The notes: generated by a model from the sequence alone, not told the origin. Positions 17,956-27,781 are shown, numbered from the stretch's first letter. The stretch: DNA of 64,000 nt from CALRQJ02 sp943370285 (GCA_943370285.1 CALRQJ020000005.1:201113-265112), one strand, 5' to 3'. Numbers and translations are program-made.

Positions 17956-19398
17956 CTAGAAATCGCTTTTGGTATGAAAAAACAACCCTTCGCCGCCAAT
18001 TTGATTAAAACTGTACTCAAAACGGAGTACAATGTCGTAAAAAGTAATGATATCTATACCAGCACCCCATGTTTTTAGCCACTTATTGTTAAGTGGAGAT
18101 GGCGTATGGGTTTTGTCGTAAGCATACCCTGCATCACCATACATTTTGGCATAAATGCGAAAAGGTATTTTATCGTGTCGCTTACTCTTTAAATAAGTTT
18201 TTAATTTGAAGTTAAGCATCTCCTGTCTAATTGTAGCTCTGCCAACGAATCCTGCAACACCATCTACTACATAATACTCTAACCCTCTCATATACAAATC
18301 GCCGTAACCAAACATACGTTTGTTATAAAACGGCTGATCAAAAGGCAAAGAAACCACACCGGCAGCCTGTAGATACAAATTGGTTTTTTTAGTTATTGGT
18401 TTACTGTAACTGGCTTTTCCACGCAGTTGCCAAATATCAATATCACTGCCAATACCAATTCGTTTTAGCAACGAAATATCTGCCGTTAGGCCTTTCAATG
18501 GATATGGAATATAATCTACACCAAAATAAAGCATGGAATAAGAGATATCGAAAAACCTAGCTTTTGTTTCTCCATTGCTGAAGAATAAAGGATTGAGTTT
18601 GGCGATGGTGTCGGCAATTAACTCATCATTGTATGTAACTTTAAAATAGTGCCGAGTTTTTATTTTGGGTCGATAGGAGTAAGTGGCTTCTGCCCTAATA
18701 TTGGTACGAACAAAATCATCTTGCTTAAAAAAAGCTTGTTTGTTTTCAGTGTCTGTTCCGTAAGTAATTTCTCGGTTACGAGAATAGGCAAAGAAGGTGT
18801 TGAAGCCGTGTTTCAATGCTTTATCAGCAAAGGGATGTTCGTAACGAAAAGATACTTGTTGGGTATAGCCGCTTACCAACCATATATTTAAATTATCGTT
18901 TCGGCCACTCACATTGTTTTGAATAAATTTGAGGCCATAATTTACCCTATCAAAACTTTTCTTCTGCTCTACCCACCATTGGTTAAAATTGCGATCGATG
19001 AGTTTAAAATACGGCAAAGGAAAAAAGTACCAACGTTCTTTTACGAGTATATTAATGAAGACCAATTCATTTTGTTGTTTGGCAACGGTAACATCAACAT
19101 CAACAAATAAAGCAGTATTCATCAATTGCTGACGACAAAGTTCGAGTTGATCATTCAAATCTGAAAGCAATAAAAATTGTCCGGTTTTAAACGGAATTTC
19201 TCTTTGGATGATGTAGGGTTTGGTTTTTTTATTACCAACTATTACAATATCGGCAATGGTAATTAATGCAGGGGTATTGTTAGCTGTACTAATAACAACA
19301 CTATCATTTATGGGAGCTGCCGGCTGGGTATAACAAGGTGTACTGTACAAAATACAGCAAGCCAAACAAGGTAGTATTACAATTAGCCATTTTCCCAT
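17956..19398 (-). CDS. BamA/TamA-family outer membrane protein with POTRA-like domain
   Basis: 480 residues from ATG at 19398 (an in-frame TTG lies 15 bases earlier). A signal peptide of about 26 residues is followed by a POTRA-like domain (IADIVIVGNKKTKPYIIQRE, then LCRQQLMNTALFVDVDVTV), and then a long series of beta strands forming a C-terminal barrel of the Omp85 type. It has only one visible POTRA, fewer than BamA itself, so it is more likely a paralog than the core assembly factor. It ends with an F-rich strand, as barrels do (FHTKSDF). Confidence 0.78.
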   Translation of the reverse strand: MGKWLIVILPCLACCILYSTPCYTQPAAPINDSVVISTANNTPALITIADIVIVGNKKTKPYIIQREIPFKTGQFLLLSDLNDQLELCRQQLMNTALFVDVDVTVAKQQNELVFINILVKERWYFFPLPYFKLIDRNFNQWWVEQKKSFDRVNYGLKFIQNNVSGRNDNLNIWLVSGYTQQVSFRYEHPFADKALKHGFNTFFAYSRNREITYGTDTENKQAFFKQDDFVRTNIRAEATYSYRPKIKTRHYFKVTYNDELIADTIAKLNPLFFSNGETKARFFDISYSMLYFGVDYIPYPLKGLTADISLLKRIGIGSDIDIWQLRGKASYSKPITKKTNLYLQAAGVVSLPFDQPFYNKRMFGYGDLYMRGLEYYVVDGVAGFVGRATIRQEMLNFKLKTYLKSKRHDKIPFRIYAKMYGDAGYAYDKTHTPSPLNNKWLKTWGAGIDIITFYDIVLRFEYSFNQIGGEGLFFHTKSDF

Positions 19399-19527
19399 CC
19401 TGCCTCTAAACAATGAAGTGTGTAAAAATATAGGTTTAAAAAATGGTTTACGCAGGCTTTTTCAAAATTTAACCTTACCAATTTGTCCTTTTTGCTCTAA
19501 ATAACGGATTAGCAGGGGGAAAAGTAT

Positions 19528-20187
19528 CTACATTTTTAAATACGCCATTAAGTGGTCGTAGTTTTCTTTTAATTCATTCTCATAGGTTTCATCGCCAAAA
19601 TAGTAGCGTATTTGATAATCATACCGTTGAAAAGTTGCAACGATATCAGATATCTCAAACTTATTCAACTTAATGGTAATGATGAGAATACCGGTCTCTG
19701 CTTCTATCAAAGTGTTCAACTGTGTGATATAAGCATCATTAGTTTCTACTAATCTACTGATTTCGCCAAAAGAGTAATTATGCTTGTCCATTTCTAACAC
19801 AATCAATCCACCTGGTTCTTCAGTACCAAGAAAACGGGCTGCTTTTGCAACCAACTCTTCCATGCTAAAACAGCCCAATAATTCTCCTTCCAAATTTAAA
19901 ATGGGCACCAACGATAAGCGGTGATCAGCAGCAATTTTCAATGCTTGTGTGAAATGACCGGTTTCTTTAACCGATGCTTTAATAAACTGGTATTGTAGCG
20001 ATAAAATTGGTGTTCCGCCATCTACATCCGATAAATCATCTTTTGCAATGAGCCCAACATAACGATCATCTGCCACTACAGGCAAGTGTTGTATGTCGTA
20101 GTCTTCCATCAACCCCAATACCATGTCTGCCTTATCGGTAAGGGTAACAGCAGGAAAAGTAGATTCGATTAATTGGGCAGACAACAT
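19528..20187 (-). CDS. CBS domain protein
   Basis: 219 residues, soluble. Two CBS units in the first 130 residues (MVLGLMEDYDIQHLPVVADD and ALKIAADHRLSLVPILNLEG) form an adenine-nucleotide sensing pair. The last 75 residues (TGILIITIKLNKFEISDIVA) look like an ACT-like beta-alpha domain. Ligand and target are unknown. It lies 31 bp downstream of the alpha/beta hydrolase gene and upstream of the BamA-like and NAD kinase genes. Confidence 0.85.
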   Translation of the reverse strand: MLSAQLIESTFPAVTLTDKADMVLGLMEDYDIQHLPVVADDRYVGLIAKDDLSDVDGGTPILSLQYQFIKASVKETGHFTQALKIAADHRLSLVPILNLEGELLGCFSMEELVAKAARFLGTEEPGGLIVLEMDKHNYSFGEISRLVETNDAYITQLNTLIEAETGILIITIKLNKFEISDIVATFQRYDYQIRYYFGDETYENELKENYDHLMAYLKM

Positions 20188-20218
20188 GAAAGCAAGGTTT
20201 TAACTATGACAACAAAAC

Positions 20219-21001
20219 TTACGCCAATGTTGCAGGTGTGGATTGTTTTAATCGATCTAAAAAACCATCCAATATTTTGTTGAAAGCATCGGGCACTTCC
20301 ATCATGGGAGCATGACCGCATTTATCAATGATGTGTAACTCGCTGTTTGGAATGAGTTTGTTGAACTCTTTACCTACAAACGGCGGTGTAATGGTATCAT
20401 TATCGCCCCAAATTAAACAAGTAGGTTGCTTGATATTTGTCAACTCTTCGCCCAAATTATTACGAATAGCACTTTTTGCTAAGGCAATAATTTTTATGAC
20501 TTTAATCCGATTATTGGTAATCTCAAATACTTCATCTACCAATTCATCGGTAGCCATTGCCGGATCGTAGAAAGTGAGTTTGGTTTTATTGCGAATGTAT
20601 TCTTTATCGCCTCTTTTGGGATAGGTATCTCCCATGCCGTTTTCAAACAATCCGCTACTACCGGTTAAAGTGAGTGATTTTATTCTTTCGGGATGTTTAA
20701 GTACATGCACTAATGCTACATGACCGCCTAAAGAATTGCCTAGCAAATGAATATTATTATAGCCTCTTAGTTCAATAAACTTGTGTACATGTTTTTCTAA
20801 ACCACCAACGGTAGTATGAAAAATATCAAGCTCAAACAAAGGCAACATGGGTACCACCACTTTATAGTTTTTGCTAAAGTGGTCAATTAAATCTTTAAAA
20901 TTACTTAAGGCACCAAATAAGCCATGTAATAGCACTAAAGGTTCCCCCTCGCCAATTTCTATAAACTTGAACTTATCCTGTTGTTTGATTTCGTAATTCA
21001 T
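20219..21001 (-). CDS. Alpha/beta hydrolase
   Basis: 260 residues without signal peptide. Catalytic triad parts are visible: oxyanion HGLFGALSNF near residue 26, nucleophile GNSLGGHVAL near 90, acid in WGDNDTITPP near 200, and His in DKCGHAPMMEVP near 231. The cap region and the D-KCGH-PMME-P ending fit small-molecule esterases or C-C bond hydrolases. Substrate is not predictable. It is probably in one transcript with the CBS gene. Confidence 0.88.
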   Translation of the reverse strand: MNYEIKQQDKFKFIEIGEGEPLVLLHGLFGALSNFKDLIDHFSKNYKVVVPMLPLFELDIFHTTVGGLEKHVHKFIELRGYNNIHLLGNSLGGHVALVHVLKHPERIKSLTLTGSSGLFENGMGDTYPKRGDKEYIRNKTKLTFYDPAMATDELVDEVFEITNNRIKVIKIIALAKSAIRNNLGEELTNIKQPTCLIWGDNDTITPPFVGKEFNKLIPNSELHIIDKCGHAPMMEVPDAFNKILDGFLDRLKQSTPATLA

Positions 21002-21118
21002 CGGTTATTTTTTCTTTAGGGCAAACACAATTTTCGATTGTTGCAAATAAATGAAAATATCCGCAAAACATACCGTGTGCTAAAATAATTGATTATTACC
21101 AGATTGTACTGACGAATA

Positions 21119-21655
21119 TCAGGAAAGGGCTTTAGCCACTTGATCAAAAAACAAACCTAATTGCCCAAACACATCTTTCACAAAAGGGATTACAGTGCCA
21201 ATAGCACTGATTGCTTTTGGCCCCCAAGGTTCGATAAATGGATAAAATTGTGATGCAGAAAGGGTTTCTGCTTTAATCAACTGAATTTTTGTAGCGTAAA
21301 ACAGCACTACACTTAACACAATCGTATAAATCATCAAGTACAATACAATGCCGCCAATTTTATTCACCCAACCCATTAAGGCAAATTCGATTGTTTTCTC
21401 TAGCATATTAGCTGCTAAACGGGTTAGCCATACTATGGCAATAAACACTATAGCAAAAGAAAGAATAGGCAACCATTGGGTGCCAACATTGATATGATTG
21501 GTTAACCAATTAGCTACTACAGCCGATAATTTTAAGGCTGCTGCCAAGCCAAGCACAACTGCTACAAACGAAAATATAGAAACGATAAGGCCACGGCTGT
21601 ACCCTTTAAATGCAGCCATGGCCAATAAAATGATAAATAATACGTCAATACTCAT
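21119..21655 (-). CDS. CvpA family membrane protein
   Basis: 178 residues starting at ATG 21655; the longer frame reads back through the yqeY gene and is not likely. Four membrane helices; the start MSIDVLFIILLAMAAFKGYS and GLIVSIFSFVAVVLGLAAA with the conserved glycines match CvpA, named for colicin V production. Its real role is unclear. The start is one base after the yqeY stop, so translation is probably coupled. Confidence 0.85.
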   Translation of the reverse strand: MSIDVLFIILLAMAAFKGYSRGLIVSIFSFVAVVLGLAAALKLSAVVANWLTNHINVGTQWLPILSFAIVFIAIVWLTRLAANMLEKTIEFALMGWVNKIGGIVLYLMIYTIVLSVVLFYATKIQLIKAETLSASQFYPFIEPWGPKAISAIGTVIPFVKDVFGQLGLFFDQVAKALS

Positions 21656-21656
21656 A

Positions 21657-22112
21657 TTAGGCTTGACTGAGTAATGCTTTGACAACCGCCGAAATGGCTT
21701 TACCATCCGTTTTGCCGGCAAGTTCTTTGGTAGCTACACCCATTACTTTACCCATGTCTTGTGGGCCGGCAGCACCAACAGATGCAATAATGGCCGAAAC
21801 AGCTGCTGTCAATTCAGCTTCAGTCAATTGCTTGGGCAAAAACTTTTCAATGACAGCAATTTCTTCTAGCTCTTTTTGGGCTAAGTCGGGTCGATTTTGT
21901 TGGTTGTAAATGTCTAAACTGTCTTTACGCTGCTTTACCAATTTTTGCAACAGTTTCAGCTCTCCATCTTCACTAATCGCACCATTAGCACCGGGTTCGG
22001 TTTTAGCTTTAATGATTTCTGCTTTTATAGCACGAAGTCCACGTAGAGTGCCTTCATCTTTAGCTTTCATGGCATCTTTCATTTCACCCATGATTTGTGT
22101 TTCAAGACTCAT
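21657..22112 (-). CDS. GatB/YqeY domain protein
   Basis: 151 residues from ATG at 22112. The longer frame includes the preceding gene's end and was rejected. MKDAMKAKDEGTLRGLRAIK, KQRKDSLDIYNQQNRPDLAQ and the C-terminal PQDMGKVMGVATKELAGKTD are the YqeY pattern. The domain resembles the tRNA-binding tail of the GatB amidotransferase subunit, but the role of free YqeY proteins is unknown. It sits between gldC and cvpA. Confidence 0.92.
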   Translation of the reverse strand: MSLETQIMGEMKDAMKAKDEGTLRGLRAIKAEIIKAKTEPGANGAISEDGELKLLQKLVKQRKDSLDIYNQQNRPDLAQKELEEIAVIEKFLPKQLTEAELTAAVSAIIASVGAAGPQDMGKVMGVATKELAGKTDGKAISAVVKALLSQA

Positions 22113-22152
22113 ATTTGAAGCGTTTAATGGTTCCAAAGTTTGGTTTGCTATT

Positions 22153-22500
22153 TTAGGCTTTATTTTCCTGCATTTGAATGTCTCTAAATTTCTTGATGAA
22201 ATCTTTAGCAGCATTCTTCATATCATCTACCAATGCTTGTTGGCCGGTTGCACGGTTTAAAGTATCCGCCATCGTCATCATAGTTTGGTAATAGAAATCG
22301 GCCATTTCATCTACCATCATGTCTTTGGTCCATAAATCAATACGCATGGCACTTTTATCGGCTCCATCCCAAAAAGAAATCATCATTGCTTTTGCTTGTT
22401 GCGCCATTGCTGCACTACTATCTGTTGCCTGCCAGCTAATTTGCTGCGGCACTTTATCGTTGTCTAAATGAACATCGATGGTTATTGTTGACTTTACCAT
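22153..22500 (-). CDS. gldC: Gliding motility protein GldC
   Basis: 115 residues, soluble. The sequence WDGADKSAMRIDLWTKDM and FYYQTMMTMADTLNRATG match GldC, a small cytoplasmic protein found across Bacteroidota and first linked to gliding in Flavobacterium. Its exact function is unknown, and it occurs in non-gliding species as well. It is 40 bp downstream of a glycosyltransferase and 40 bp upstream of yqeY. Confidence 0.85.
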   Translation of the reverse strand: MVKSTITIDVHLDNDKVPQQISWQATDSSAAMAQQAKAMMISFWDGADKSAMRIDLWTKDMMVDEMADFYYQTMMTMADTLNRATGQQALVDDMKNAAKDFIKKFRDIQMQENKA

Positions 22501-22539
22501 ATGCTAATTTTAAGTTTAAGGCCGCAAAGGTAATACCTA

Positions 22540-23667
22540 TTATGGTTTTGCAGCTTGTTCTATTACTTGCCAAACTATGTTGGCACAATCGTTCCAATTA
22601 AATTGTTGGGCTCTTTCTAATCCTTTTGCAATGTGTTGACTACGCAAATTTTCATCTTTGTACAACAACATCATTTGCTGGGCTATAGCATTGGCATCGG
22701 TAGGGCTAGCATACAAAGCAGCCGTTTCGCCAACTTCGGGCATGCTACTTACATCAGAGGTTATAACCGGCACACCACTTTGCATGGCTTCTAACACCGG
22801 CACACCAAATCCTTCAAAAAAAGAAGGATAGACTGCGGCATACGCAGATGCCGTGATTGCTGCTAAAGCTTCATCTTCCACATAATCGAGCAACACTACA
22901 TCTTGCCGATATTTATAGGTTTTTAATTTTTCAATAACATCATTAAACTGCCACGCCATACGACCGGCTACTAACAATTTCATGCTGCTTTTTTGCCATT
23001 TTTTAAAGATGGAAAAAGCCTTTAGCAGTTGCAATAAATTTTTTCGGGGATGAATACCCCCGACAAATAAAAAGTACTCTTTACCATCGGCATATTGTGT
23101 TTTAATGGCTTCTTTTTCTTGCCAAGCAATGGGTTGAAAAATGGGTTTAGCTGCGCTGAAACCAACCGTAATTTTTTGATCCGATATTTTATAACGGCTG
23201 ATGATATCTTGTTTAGAAAATTCAGAAACCGTTACTACTGCTTTTGCCTTTTTGAGAAATTTTGGCGTATACCTTTTGTAGAAAAACAAATGATGTTTGG
23301 GAATGAATTTGGGATAGTGCAGAAATGCCAAATCATGCACCACTAATACTTGCGGAACGGAAGTAGTAAGGCTGCAAAATCCATCAGGACTAACAAAAAC
23401 ATCTGCCTTCCATTTTTTTATAGCAAGCGGAACTTTTACATCGTACCACCACCTAAAACTAAGGGCATGTCTTGCTGCAGGTGTGATGATTTTTGCCGTT
23501 ACGTTTGGACCAAAAATAAAACTATCGTCATAGGGTTTATCAAACAAGAATAAAAACTCATGTTCGGGATGAGCTTGCACTATCCTACTAAAAATTTCCT
23601 GTATATAAAAGCCGTAGCCTTCTAATTGACCTTTACGTAAAAAACGAGTATTTACTGCTATTCGCAT
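22540..23667 (-). CDS. Glycosyltransferase family 4 (group 1)
   Basis: 375 residues. GT-B fold retaining glycosyltransferase. The C-terminal donor-binding half shows FVGGIHPRKNLLQLLKAF, VEDEALAAITASAYAAVYPS and the EX7E-type motif FEGFGVPVLEAMQSGVPVI. No membrane segment. The sugar and acceptor are unknown; cell-surface polysaccharide or lipid glycosylation is likely. It is first gene in the block that goes on to gldC, yqeY and cvpA. Confidence 0.88.
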   Translation of the reverse strand: MRIAVNTRFLRKGQLEGYGFYIQEIFSRIVQAHPEHEFLFLFDKPYDDSFIFGPNVTAKIITPAARHALSFRWWYDVKVPLAIKKWKADVFVSPDGFCSLTTSVPQVLVVHDLAFLHYPKFIPKHHLFFYKRYTPKFLKKAKAVVTVSEFSKQDIISRYKISDQKITVGFSAAKPIFQPIAWQEKEAIKTQYADGKEYFLFVGGIHPRKNLLQLLKAFSIFKKWQKSSMKLLVAGRMAWQFNDVIEKLKTYKYRQDVVLLDYVEDEALAAITASAYAAVYPSFFEGFGVPVLEAMQSGVPVITSDVSSMPEVGETAALYASPTDANAIAQQMMLLYKDENLRSQHIAKGLERAQQFNWNDCANIVWQVIEQAAKP

Positions 23668-23695
23668 GGCCGTAAAGGTAGTGGTATGTAATTAT

Positions 23696-25474
23696 TTACT
23701 GTTGTCGTTTAGCCCAATCATCCATTTTTTGTTCGATTACTTCTAAAGGCATACAACCATCTTTTAATATCTCATCGTGAAAAGCAGCAAGCTTAAATTG
23801 AGTGCCTAATTGTTGGCGGTACTTTTCCCGCAAATCAGCAATTTTTAAAGCCCCAATTTTATAACTTAATGCCTGACCGGGAATGGCCATATACCGTTCA
23901 ATCTCTGCTGTTGCACCCTCTAGACTAATGGCTTCATTTTCCATCATATATTGAATAGCCTGTTCACGGGTCATTTTGCCGGTATGCATAGCTACATCAA
24001 CTACCAAACGAATAGCCCTGTGCATTTCATCGCCCAATGCACCCATGTATTGATAAGGATCGGTATATAAGCCTAATTCTTTGCCTAAACTTTCGCAGTA
24101 CAAAGCCCAACCTTCACCATAAGCACCATACCAACTGTATCTTCTAAACTTGGGTAATTTTTCGTTTTCTTGTTGTAAAGAAATTTGGTAGTGATGCCCC
24201 GGAATAGCTTCGTGTAAAAACAAACTTTCCATCCCACTTGTGGTGTTGAAAGTGGTGGCATCAACAATCGGCACATAAAAAATGCCCGGTCTCGAACCAT
24301 CGGCTGTTCCTTGATTATATTCTGCACTTGCACTTGCTGCTCTAAATGCTTCTGTTTGTCTTATTTCAAATTTCGTTTTAGGTGTACGGCTAAACATTTT
24401 TGACAAATTAGGATCAATTTTGGTTTGAATAGCCCTAAAAGCAGCCAATACTTCATCAGCATTTTTGTACGGTGTAAACTGCTTATCGTTACGCATAAAT
24501 TCAAAGAACGCTTTCAAGTCGCCTTTAAAGCCCACCTGTGATTTTATCTTTTCCATTTCTGCAGTAATCCTTGTTACTTCTGCCAAACCGGTATTGTAAA
24601 TTTCGTCGGGTGTTTTATCGGTAGTAGTCCAAAACTTTACTAAGTATGTATAATATTTGTCGCCATCTGCTATGCCATTAATACCTGTAGTAGTCCTAGC
24701 TTTTGGCAAGTATTCGTTACGCAAAAAATCACCCATTTTTTTATACGAAGGCATGAGTTGTTGGGTAATCAAATTTATATAAGCTTGAGTGAGCCTATCT
24801 TTATCTGCCGTTGAAAAACCGACCGGTAGTTTTTTTATAGGACCGTAGAATAAGTTTGCTTCGGCAGTTGGTGTTTGCATGGCTTCGTATTGAGGCAACA
24901 TTTTAGTTACGAGTGATGCAGGTAACACCACATTGGCTGCTATGCCTTTTCTAAAATAAACAATTGCACTATCTGCCCAAGCAGAAAACCGGGTAGCTCT
25001 TGCCAACCAATTATCATAATCTTTTACCGTTTTAAAAGGTTGACTACCATCGCCGCTGCCTAACTGACCAAAGGTTAATGGCAAACTCCAAAATTGATTG
25101 GCCGGAATGAGATTATCGTTAAAGCTGAGCCCCTTTAAACTAGACTCCATTTCATACTTAAAAATGTTGTAGCTGATTTTATCGTTTTCGTTCAACACAT
25201 CGGGATCGAATTTAGAAAGCAATGTTTGATACCGTTTATAGAATGCTTTGATTATTGCCCGACGACTATCTGTAAAATCGGCATATAGTTTATCGTTGTA
25301 TAAACTGTCTCCATTTGTAGTACTTTCTAACGGAAATAAAAGCATCCGCTCAGCAAAGTATTGATCAAATAAAGCTGCTAACTCGGTATTCGGTTCTTTG
25401 GTAGCATTATTATTACTCAATTTACAGGCAGTAAAAAGTAATATAGCAAAAACGGCAACTACAATCTTTTGCAT
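23696..25474 (-). CDS. DUF885 family lipoprotein, putative metallopeptidase
   Basis: 592 residues with a lipoprotein signal (FAILLFTAC, Cys at about 16). The diagnostic DUF885 motif LHEAIPGHHYQISLQ lies near residues 400-414 and has the HExxxGHH pattern of a zinc site. Other family stretches are YGEGWALYCESLGKELG and MAIPGQALSYKIGALKI. DUF885 proteins are thought to be peptidases related to the M3/M32 group. Normal length for the family. It is 28 bp upstream of the glycosyltransferase on the same strand. Confidence 0.88.
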   Translation of the reverse strand: MQKIVVAVFAILLFTACKLSNNNATKEPNTELAALFDQYFAERMLLFPLESTTNGDSLYNDKLYADFTDSRRAIIKAFYKRYQTLLSKFDPDVLNENDKISYNIFKYEMESSLKGLSFNDNLIPANQFWSLPLTFGQLGSGDGSQPFKTVKDYDNWLARATRFSAWADSAIVYFRKGIAANVVLPASLVTKMLPQYEAMQTPTAEANLFYGPIKKLPVGFSTADKDRLTQAYINLITQQLMPSYKKMGDFLRNEYLPKARTTTGINGIADGDKYYTYLVKFWTTTDKTPDEIYNTGLAEVTRITAEMEKIKSQVGFKGDLKAFFEFMRNDKQFTPYKNADEVLAAFRAIQTKIDPNLSKMFSRTPKTKFEIRQTEAFRAASASAEYNQGTADGSRPGIFYVPIVDATTFNTTSGMESLFLHEAIPGHHYQISLQQENEKLPKFRRYSWYGAYGEGWALYCESLGKELGLYTDPYQYMGALGDEMHRAIRLVVDVAMHTGKMTREQAIQYMMENEAISLEGATAEIERYMAIPGQALSYKIGALKIADLREKYRQQLGTQFKLAAFHDEILKDGCMPLEVIEQKMDDWAKRQQ

Positions 25475-25628
25475 ATGGTAAATTTTGGAGTGTGAAAATT
25501 ACAGTAAACAAGCCGTATCATCCTTTTTTTGGGATAAATGGTGCAAATTGGCTTCAATAGTTCCCGTTAGGTATAATTATATTAAATGCTGCTGAAACCT
25601 TACATTTGCTACACAAGTAACGATAATA

Positions 25629-26384
25629 ATGGAGTATAATACCTCGAGAAATCACCTCACTATGAAAGAATATGGTAGACATATTCAACGCATGGTTGAG
25701 CATATACAAACAATTGAAGACAGAAATTTAAGACAACAACAGGTAAAAGTTGTGATTGAATTGATGGGCTTTTTAAATCCTCACTTAAAGAATGTAGAAG
25801 ATTTTCGCCATATGCTTTGGGATCATCTTTTTTTCATCAGCGGATTTCAATTAGATGTTGACAGCCCATATCCTATCCCAGAAAAAGAAACGTATAAGGC
25901 TAAGCCTGAACCGATGGCTTATCCAAAACGTAAGCCGAAATATTCTCACTTAGGTAGAAATTTAGAGGTTGTGATTGATAAGGCTTTGAAAGAAGAAGAC
26001 CAAGAGAAAAAAGCCGGCTTCGCCAATGCCATTGCTTATTACATGAAGTTAGCTTACAGCAACTGGCATAAAGAATTGGTGCATGATGATACCATTCGTG
26101 GTGAGTTGGATGCTATTACCGGCGGACAGTTAGAGTTTAGTGCTACGCCATATATTAAACATCGCAACCAAAATTTCGAAAGAGATGAATATCCGGTAAG
26201 AAGACAACAGAACTTTGGCGGCAGAAATAATCGCAACCAAGGCGGAAGAGACAATCGTAATCCCGGAGGTGGCGGTAACCGCAATCAAGGTGGCAGGGAT
26301 AGAAACAATAATGGTGGCGGAAGAGACAATCGCAATCCCGGTGGTGGCGGCAACCGCAACCCTAATTTCAAAAAGCGTTTTTAA
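25629..26384 (+). CDS. DUF4290 protein with glycine/asparagine/arginine-rich tail
   Basis: 251 residues, soluble. Residues 1-180 match the DUF4290 family (EYNTSRNHLTMKEYGRHIQR; HMLWDHLFFISGF). The last 60 residues are a low-complexity tail of Asn-Arg-Gly repeats such as NRNQGGRDNRNPGGGGNRN, reminiscent of RGG boxes that bind RNA. The tail is coded with varied codons, so it is not a simple nucleotide repeat. Family function is unknown. The -7-like site TACATTTG is at 25601-25608. It is followed by a terminator-like hairpin and then murA. Confidence 0.88.
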   Translation: MEYNTSRNHLTMKEYGRHIQRMVEHIQTIEDRNLRQQQVKVVIELMGFLNPHLKNVEDFRHMLWDHLFFISGFQLDVDSPYPIPEKETYKAKPEPMAYPKRKPKYSHLGRNLEVVIDKALKEEDQEKKAGFANAIAYYMKLAYSNWHKELVHDDTIRGELDAITGGQLEFSATPYIKHRNQNFERDEYPVRRQQNFGGRNNRNQGGRDNRNPGGGGNRNQGGRDRNNNGGGRDNRNPGGGGNRNPNFKKRF

Positions 26385-26412
26385 ATAACGGTTACATCTT
26401 ATTTCTTATATT

Positions 26413-26441
26413 AACAGCCGTTCATTACGGCTGTTGTTGTT
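26413..26441 (+). terminator. Hairpin between DUF4290 gene and murA
   Basis: AACAGCCG (26413-26420), loop TTCATTA, CGGCTGTT (26428-26435), then GTTGTTT. A moderate intrinsic terminator, which may be leaky, since murA follows at 26474. Confidence 0.55.
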
Positions 26442-26473
26442 TAACCATTTTTATCTTTTAAAAATATAATAGC

Positions 26474-27781
26474 ATGTCATCTTTTGAAGTCATTGGCGGG
26501 AAAAAGCTTCATGGCATTATTGTGCCGCAAGGTGCAAAAAATGAAGCCTTACAAATTCTCTCTGCGATATTACTAACTGCCGAGCCGGTTACAATTAATA
26601 ATATCCCGGATATACTTGATGTTAATTTATTGATTGAGTTATTGGAAGATATGGGTGTGAAAACCCAACGCATCAACAGACATACCTGCATTTTTCAAGC
26701 CGATGATGTGAATGCCGATTATTTGGCTAGTGAAGTATTTCGCAACAAAGGCAGTAAACTCAGAGGCTCTATCATGTTGGCCGGGCCGATGCTAGCAAGA
26801 TTTAAAAAGGCTTACATTCCTAAACCAGGCGGCGATAAAATTGGTCGCAGAAGATTAGATACTCATATCATTGGATTAGAAAAGTTAGGTGCCCATTTTG
26901 AATACGATGAAGAGAACCATTGTTCGAAATTTTCTTCTCCGCAACTGAAGGGTTGTTACATGTTGTTAGATGAACCTTCGGTTACAGGTACTGCAAACAT
27001 TGTAATGGCTGCGGTTTTAGCCGAAGGCATTACTACCATTTACAATGCAGCTTGCGAACCTTATTTGCAACAGTTGTGTAATATGCTCAATAGAATGGGA
27101 GCAAAAATTAGCGGTATTGGCAGCAATTTATTAAGCATAGAAGGCGTAGAAACATTAGGTGGCACCGAACATACTATGCTGCCCGATATGATTGAAGTAG
27201 GCAGTTTTATGGGCTTAGCAGCCATGACACAAAGTGAAATTACCATAAAAGGTGCCGGTGTTGCACACTTGGGTGTGATTCCGGAAAAGTTTGCACAAAT
27301 GGGTATCCAATTTGATATTAATGGAGATGATATTCATATACCTGCACAAGATAGTTATGAGATTACCACGTATTTAGATGGCGGTATTTTAACCATCTAC
27401 GATCATCCATGGCCTGGCTTTACGCCAGATTTAATCAGCATTATGTTGGTGGTAGCTACACAAGCAACCGGCAGTGTTTTGATTCATCAAAAAATGTTTG
27501 AGAGCCGTTTGTTTTTTACCGATAAATTAATTGATATGGGTGCACAAATTATTTTATGCGACCCACACCGTGCAACGGTTATTGGCTTGGGTAGAAAAAA
27601 CAATTTAAGGGGAATTACCATGAGTAGCCCGGATATCAGAGCCGGACAAGCTTTGCTGATTGCCGCATTATCTGCCGAAGGCAAAAGCATTATTCAAAAT
27701 ATTGAGCAGATAGATAGAGGTTATCAATACATCGATGAACGGTTAAGAAATCTAGGTGCTGAGATAAGAAGAATCAATTGA
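26474..27781 (+). CDS. murA: UDP-N-acetylglucosamine 1-carboxyvinyltransferase
   Basis: First committed enzyme of peptidoglycan synthesis; transfers enolpyruvate from PEP to UDP-GlcNAc. 435 residues in two EPSP-synthase-like halves. GAKNEAL near residue 20, GPMLARF near 104, and GVIPEKFAQMG. The active-site loop reads PKPGGDKIGRRRLDTH: the cysteine that is Cys115 in E. coli is Asp121 here (codon GAT at 26834-26836). Asp at this site is known from Mycobacterium, Chlamydia and Borrelia MurA and causes fosfomycin insensitivity. A strong terminator follows. Confidence 0.96.
   Translation: MSSFEVIGGKKLHGIIVPQGAKNEALQILSAILLTAEPVTINNIPDILDVNLLIELLEDMGVKTQRINRHTCIFQADDVNADYLASEVFRNKGSKLRGSIMLAGPMLARFKKAYIPKPGGDKIGRRRLDTHIIGLEKLGAHFEYDEENHCSKFSSPQLKGCYMLLDEPSVTGTANIVMAAVLAEGITTIYNAACEPYLQQLCNMLNRMGAKISGIGSNLLSIEGVETLGGTEHTMLPDMIEVGSFMGLAAMTQSEITIKGAGVAHLGVIPEKFAQMGIQFDINGDDIHIPAQDSYEITTYLDGGILTIYDHPWPGFTPDLISIMLVVATQATGSVLIHQKMFESRLFFTDKLIDMGAQIILCDPHRATVIGLGRKNNLRGITMSSPDIRAGQALLIAALSAEGKSIIQNIEQIDRGYQYIDERLRNLGAEIRRIN

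Noticed and set aside
22113..22214. Extended N-terminus of the YqeY gene
   Set aside because: It overlaps the end of gldC and precedes the standard MSLETQIM-type start.
26200..26384. Tandem nucleotide repeat or CRISPR-like array in the DUF4290 gene
   Set aside because: Repeats are at the protein level with varied codons, inside an open frame, and there are no spacers.
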